A stretch of 9,180 nt of DNA. Source: Candidatus Caccovivens faecavium. GTDB taxonomy: Bacteria > Bacillota > Clostridia > Christensenellales > UBA1242. The position numbers and the translations under genes were made by a program. The notes under the pieces were generated by a model, which was given only the letters and a program-made list of their open reading frames with translations, made no database searches and was not told the origin of the DNA. This document shows positions 6,525 through 9,180 of the stretch, one piece after another. The stretch is from positions 1 to 9,180 of the forward strand of contig DVLK01000005.1 of assembly GCA_018715545.1 (NCBI GenBank), written 5' to 3'. Position 1 is the stretch's first letter. Each line of letters starts with the position of its first letter.

Positions 6525-6876
6525 TTTCTAATTCTTTTACCTCAACTCCTAGTTTTTCTTCTAGCCATTTAGCCACCATATGCCTATGACAAAATGTTTT
6601 GCCTTGTTCAATATCTGCATATTTTTCATAACACAACAAAACAGCATTATCTCCAAGTTCATTATACACTTCTTGCGGATTTAAGTTGTTTAATACTTGC
6701 TCATAATACAACTTTGTATAAAGTTCTTTATCTTCAATTTTTATAATACTTGCAGGTGGTGTCAACTTTTTATATTCTTCTCCTGACCAAAATTTATTAA
6801 ACCTTGCAATAGAAACATATCTATATTCTTTATCCTTAGGATAACTTTTCATTTTTCCAAAATAACCTGTATACAT
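6487..6876 (-). CDS. DUF488-family protein
   Basis: This 129-residue protein shows DUF488 marks: YTGYFGK (2-8) at the start, VSIARFNKFW (21-30), LLCYEK (80-85) and FCHRHMVAKWLEEKLG (95-110). Together these give the paired-cysteine Cys-x-Glu ... Cys-His-Arg pattern (C82, C96-H97-R98). The biochemical role of DUF488 is not established. AGAGG lies 6 bases before the ATG. A TATAAT (6898-6893) just upstream lacks a good -35, so the gene is probably read from the operon promoter. It follows the small terminase by 52 bases and overlaps the Mom-like gene by 38. Its place in this set suggests a part in the same DNA-modification pathway, which is inference. Confidence 0.75.
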   Translation of the reverse strand: MYTGYFGKMKSYPKDKEYRYVSIARFNKFWSGEEYKKLTPPASIIKIEDKELYTKLYYEQVLNNLNPQEVYNELGDNAVLLCYEKYADIEQGKTFCHRHMVAKWLEEKLGVEVKELENENKDNSQQLHF

Positions 6877-6928
6877 TTTTAACCTCTATTTAATTATAGC
6901 ACAAATCTTTTGTTTTGCATAGTGACAA

Positions 6929-7354
6929 CTAAAAATATCTTTTCTTTCTTGCTTCTGGTGTCAATCTCAAATCTTTTAAAATCTTTTCGAGTTGTTTATT
7001 GCAATCTATTAATGTTTTATAGTGTTCATTTTCTTTAACCATAACTTTTGGCGTTTTTCCATCACTACAAATTCCTGTAACTATACGAATATATCTATCT
7101 GGGTTTTTGTTGTATTCTCGCCAAGCTCTATCACGCATAATTTTGATCTGACAATATTGCCAAATTAGTTCAGCATCAGTTGAAGATAGCCTGTAATGGA
7201 TGCTTTCTTTTAAGGTTTGCACAATCTCGCTATATGCAACCTTTTCTTCCTTTGTTAAATAACTTGGAATGGTTAAAATCTTATCGTTGTTTTCTTGTGT
7301 TGCAATCGCAGCCTTTCTATTATTCTCTAACATTTCCTTTTCAAATTTATCCAT
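6929..7354 (-). CDS. P27-type phage terminase small subunit
   Basis: This 141-residue protein looks like a P27-family small terminase, the subunit that recognises phage DNA and helps start packaging. LTKEEKVAYSEIVQTLKE is followed by a helical stretch DAELIWQYCQIKIMRDRAWREY. A short loop with GKTPKVMVKENEHYKTLIDCN comes next, and the ending KILKDLRLTPEARKK is the family's characteristic LGLTPxxR-like tail. The frame is open to an ATG at 7390-7388, but GAAAGG (7366-7361), 6 bases before the ATG at 7354, marks the better start. It is the first gene of the minus-strand set. No large terminase follows, which is unusual for a complete phage, so this may be a phage remnant or a reused DNA-binding protein. 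Confidence 0.6.
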   Translation of the reverse strand: MDKFEKEMLENNRKAAIATQENNDKILTIPSYLTKEEKVAYSEIVQTLKESIHYRLSSTDAELIWQYCQIKIMRDRAWREYNKNPDRYIRIVTGICSDGKTPKVMVKENEHYKTLIDCNKQLEKILKDLRLTPEARKKRYF

Positions 7355-7569
7355 ATTTTTCCTTTCAAACAAATAGGTTGCCCACCACAAAAAGTGAACA
7401 ACCTAAACGTAAGTTTATTAATCTAAAATTACTTTAACATATATATTTTCAATATTCAAGATTTAGTGTCATATATTTCAACATTTATTATAGAAAATTT
7501 TTTTGACAACCAATTTCCACAATAAAAATTTGTAAATATAAAATCTTTAACAATTCTAGTTGTTATTAT

Positions 7570-7614
7570 AAATTTTTACAAGAAAAATGCAAGATTTTTG
7601 CAAATGGGGTGTTT
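7570..7614 (+). repeat. 45-bp direct repeat, copy 1 (three 11-bp units)
   Basis: Matches copy 2 at 8612-8656 with only three differences, all transitions. Read on the minus strand it is built of three phased 11-bp units: TTGCAAAAATC, TTGCATTTTTC and TTGTAAAAATT. The shared core ends in GGGGTGTTT on the plus strand. Spacing of one helical turn suggests a protein-binding array. Confidence 0.85.
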
Positions 7615-7692
7615 TGTATTTTATTTTGTAATTTTTGTATATCTATTTTTATAATAAAAAAATTGACACAATATTAAAAAATAATGAAAATT

Positions 7693-7723
7693 TTGTAAAT
7701 TATTTAATATAGTGTGATATAAT
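7693..7723 (+). promoter_or_regulatory. Candidate extended -10 promoter of the methyltransferase
   Basis: TGA followed by a perfect TATAAT (7718-7723) forms an extended -10 box. The nearest -35 is TTGTAA (7693-7698) at a long 19-base spacer. The perfect TTGACA further upstream (7663-7668) has only GAAAAT at 17 bases and may mark a second start site. The leader to the AGGAG at 7733-7737 is short. Confidence 0.5.
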
Positions 7724-7744
7724 CGGATTGATAGGAGAAAAGTT

Positions 7745-8518
7745 ATGAACAAAAGAGTTGATAATCTTTATAATTTTTATAAAAATAGAAACGATGAAAA
7801 ATTTGAAAATCCTTCAAATTATGCAAAACTTGAAAGATATATAACATGTTTATATTTGAACAAATATATAAAAGAAGGAGATAAAGTTATCGAAATTGGT
7901 TCAGGTATTAAAGCTTTTACTCCAGAATTATCAAACAGAAACATTGAAATCACCGCAGTGGACATATTTGGCAAATATTTTTCGTCTTTTCCAAAGAAAC
8001 AAAATATAAAAACAGTTATAGCTGATATAATAAACTTAAAATCAATTAAAAATGAAAGTTTCGATATTGTGTTTGTAAATGGAGTTCTCTCTCATTTATT
8101 TGAAGAAAAAGATATTAAGAAAGCCATAAGTGAAAGTGTTAGAATTTGTAAAAAAGGAGGATTTGTTTTATTTACCTTTCTTTCACCTACAGCAATTATA
8201 ATTAGATATGGACTTATAAATAAAAATCTAAAAAAATGTAAAAATTTATTTAACGATATAGGTTATTTTAAATCTTTTTCTGAAGATATTTATAAATCAT
8301 ATTTTATTGATGAATTTAAAAAATATGTTAAAGACGCAGGATTAAAACATATTAAAGATATTTCTACTGATGGGTTATTTGAAATTTTAAAGGAACATTC
8401 AAACCAACTTGATGAGGAGGAATTTGAAATTATAAAAGATTGGCAATTAAGAGTATGTGAAAAAAAAGAAATGCTTGGATTATCAACGCATATATTGACA
8501 ATAACAAAAAAAACATAA
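7745..8518 (+). CDS. Class I SAM-dependent methyltransferase, substrate unknown
   Basis: This 257-residue protein has the motifs of a methyltransferase_11-type fold. VIEIGSG (48-54) is motif I, which binds SAM. TAVDIF (70-75) carries the acidic residue after beta-2. VIADI (91-95) is next, and SFDIVFVNGVLSHL (105-118) spans beta-4, with RICKKGGFVLFTF (133-145) after it. The last 110 residues are helical and lysine-rich with no DNA-methyltransferase target motif. The sequence suggests a small-molecule or protein substrate, but nothing shows which. AGGAG (7733-7737) lies 7 bases before the ATG. The gene stands alone between two copies of the 45-bp repeat and faces away from the terminase operon, so it looks like a cassette gained separately. 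Confidence 0.85.
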   Translation: MNKRVDNLYNFYKNRNDEKFENPSNYAKLERYITCLYLNKYIKEGDKVIEIGSGIKAFTPELSNRNIEITAVDIFGKYFSSFPKKQNIKTVIADIINLKSIKNESFDIVFVNGVLSHLFEEKDIKKAISESVRICKKGGFVLFTFLSPTAIIIRYGLINKNLKKCKNLFNDIGYFKSFSEDIYKSYFIDEFKKYVKDAGLKHIKDISTDGLFEILKEHSNQLDEEEFEIIKDWQLRVCEKKEMLGLSTHILTITKKT

Positions 8519-8611
8519 ACAAGATATTTTAAAGAATAAATTTTAATAAAAATATTTATTATTATGCGTAACCTCATTTAAAAAACAAATTAACATAGCT
8601 TAAAATGTTAC

Positions 8612-8656
8612 AAATTTTTGCAAGAAAAATGCAAGACTTTTGCAAACGGGGTGTTT
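8612..8656 (+). repeat. 45-bp direct repeat, copy 2 (three 11-bp units)
   Basis: Same orientation as copy 1, with 42 of 45 bases identical. On the minus strand the three 11-bp units read TTGCAAAAGTC, TTGCATTTTTC and TTGCAAAAATT, so all three TTGCA cores are intact here, while copy 1 has one changed to TTGTA. Confidence 0.85.
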
Positions 8657-8828
8657 GTGTTGTATTTTTAGGTGGAAGTATTGTATAGTATTGTTTGATA
8701 AGAAGAAGTGGCGAAAATGCTGAAAAATAAAGGGATTGAGAGATTTTTGATATGATATTTTATGGTAAAATATGATACGAAAAGTCGAACTCTTGGCATT
8801 TTCAGGTCGCCCCTTCGGAACCATTATG

Positions 8829-8856
8829 GAGGGTTCGAGTCCTTCTGGGTGCACCA
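8829..8856 (+). other. tRNA 3'-end fragment (T-arm, acceptor 3' strand, CCA): probable integration-site scar
   Basis: GAGGG (8829-8833), the T-loop TTCGAGT (8834-8840) and CCTTC (8841-8845) form a proper 5-bp/7-base T-arm. TGGGTGC (8846-8852), discriminator A and CCA (8854-8856) complete the acceptor end. The matching 5' acceptor strand GCACCCA is absent upstream, and no D-arm or well-paired anticodon arm fits in the preceding 90 bases, so this is not a working tRNA. Integrases that target tRNA genes leave such a displaced 3' end at one border and rebuild the intact tRNA at the other. The acceptor sequence resembles some arginine tRNAs, but identity is not certain. Confidence 0.65.
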
Positions 8857-8859
8857 AAC

Positions 8860-8895
8860 AAAAATAATCCGAACCGATAGGCGAGGATTATTTTT
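8860..8895 (+). terminator. Strong intrinsic terminator behind the tRNA fragment
   Basis: AAAAATAATCC (8860-8870) and GGATTATTTTT (8885-8895) form a perfect 11-bp stem around a 14-base loop. The T-rich arm of the stem and the T-rich sequence after it serve as the run-off tract. It starts 3 bases after the CCA, as expected for the native terminator of the original tRNA gene. It also works on the minus strand by symmetry. Confidence 0.75.
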
Positions 8896-9046
8896 GTCCG
8901 TACTTTTCTTTTTTATTTTTTCGTTTTTCACTTTTCTTTTAATTTTGGATAATTTTTGAAATAAAAAATAAGAAAGAAGAAAGAAAAGTTGTTGAGCATT
9001 TAAAAGATAATCACCAAATTCAAATTCATATTTCTTTCTTTTTGTT

Positions 9047-9074
9047 TTGAAACTTTGTAATTGTATGATATAAT
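9047..9074 (+). promoter_or_regulatory. Promoter of the right-edge gene
   Basis: TTGAAA (9047-9052) and a perfect TATAAT (9069-9074) are 16 bases apart. A TG at 9066-9067 makes it an extended -10. It is the cleanest promoter in the window and lies just beyond the tRNA terminator. Confidence 0.7.
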
Positions 9075-9103
9075 TATTTTACAGTTAAAGAGGTAAATTT
9101 AAT

Positions 9104-9180
9104 ATGAAGGTTATTGTTGATAAAAGAACGGAATTTATAGGCATAGTTTTGATGTTAAGCAAATATAATCAAATATATGA
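9104..9180 (+). CDS. Start of a protein gene, cut by the window edge
   Basis: An ATG at 9104 follows AAGAGG (9088-9093) by 10 bases and the promoter above. The 25 visible codons read MKVIVDKRTEFIGIVLMLSK and run off the window. The VDKRTEFIGIVLMLSKY start recalls the N-terminus of DUF4932 proteins, but this is too short for a firm call. It lies beyond the tRNA scar and so is likely part of the host chromosome. Confidence 0.6.
   Translation, partial: MKVIVDKRTEFIGIVLMLSKYNQIY

Larger units (their letters stand above)
7391..7744. other. Divergent intergenic region between terminase and methyltransferase genes
   Basis: This very AT-rich region holds no convincing gene. It contains a minus-strand TATAAT (7492-7487), possibly for the terminase operon, whose best -35 (TTGGTT, 7513-7508) gives a short 15-base spacer and a leader of about 125 bases. 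It also holds copy 1 of the 45-bp repeat (7570-7614) and plus-strand promoter elements for the methyltransferase: a perfect TTGACA at 7663-7668 and TATAAT at 7718-7723. Confidence 0.5.
8519..9103. other. Gene-free region with repeat, tRNA fragment, terminator and promoter
   Basis: No credible protein gene was found. In order it holds an AT-only weak hairpin behind the methyltransferase stop (about 8536-8561), repeat copy 2 (8612-8656), an unassigned stretch (8657-8828), the tRNA 3' fragment (8829-8856), its terminator (8860-8895), a pyrimidine/purine-asymmetric inverted repeat (8902-8989) and the promoter of the next gene (9047-9074). Open frames in it are antisense to the tRNA fragment or read through the terminator. 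Confidence 0.6.

Noticed and set aside
7180..7437. Plus-strand frame of 85 codons
   Set aside because: Antisense to the small terminase start and into the intergenic region; no ribosome binding site and no family resemblance.
8290..8577. Minus-strand frame of 95 codons
   Set aside because: Mostly antisense to the methyltransferase C-terminus, Ser/Ile/Phe-rich shadow.
7570..8656. CRISPR array
   Set aside because: Only two copies about 1 kb apart with a gene between them; no regular spacers and no cas genes.
8781..8856. Complete functional tRNA
   Set aside because: The 5' acceptor strand GCACCCA is missing, and the upstream 70-90 bases give no D-arm or paired anticodon stem.
8600..8857. Minus-strand frame starting MVHPEGLEPSIMVPKG
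   Set aside because: It begins antisense to the tRNA CCA and T-arm. Such HPEGLEPS-type peptides are a well-known false product of frames antisense to tRNA genes. It then crosses repeat copy 2 and has no ribosome binding site.
8762..8959. Plus-strand frame of 65 codons
   Set aside because: It reads straight through the tRNA fragment and its terminator and ends in a low-complexity Phe/Leu tail.

Overview
The window is a strongly AT-rich stretch of bacterial DNA with AGGAGG-type ribosome binding sites, TTGACA/TATAAT-like promoters and mostly TAA stops. This points to a low-GC Firmicute, probably a Clostridia-type gut organism; the species cannot be told. All functional names come from reading the translated proteins and recalling families; no search was run.

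Left block (1-2138, plus strand): the end of a DUF262/GmrSD-like protein with a C-terminal HNH nuclease (its start lies off the window), an unrecognised two-helix membrane protein 11 bases downstream, and a stand-alone SLOG (DUF1273-type) protein with its own promoter. Middle-left block (2341-4291, minus strand): an overlapping AAA ATPase / RloB gene pair of the RloAB or AbiL type, a known abortive-infection layout. Between these convergent blocks, 2137-2345 looks like a compact structured RNA on the minus strand: a -10 box, a 5'-3' long-range inverted repeat, a perfect Shine-Dalgarno plus ATG, a second hairpin and an intrinsic terminator.

Middle-right block (4453-7354, minus strand): four closely spaced genes that read, in transcription order, as a P27-type small terminase, a DUF488 protein, a Mom-like (GNAT-fold) DNA modification protein fused to a degenerate methyltransferase-like half, and a ParB-fold protein. 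This is a phage-derived module, probably for DNA hypermodification or anti-restriction. No large terminase or structural gene follows; the ATPase/RloB cassette sits where they would be expected.

Right part: a SAM-dependent methyltransferase gene (7745-8518) lies between two direct copies of a 45-bp repeat, each built from three 11-bp units. A detached tRNA 3' end (T-arm, acceptor strand, CCA) follows, with a strong intrinsic terminator directly behind it. That is the scar expected at one end of an element integrated into a tRNA gene, so much of the window to its left may be an integrative island carrying defence and modification genes. A new promoter and the start of another gene follow at 9104.

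Best candidates for something new: the TerS-DUF488-Mom-ParB operon, the small structured RNA locus at 2137-2345, and the iteron-like repeats around the methyltransferase.
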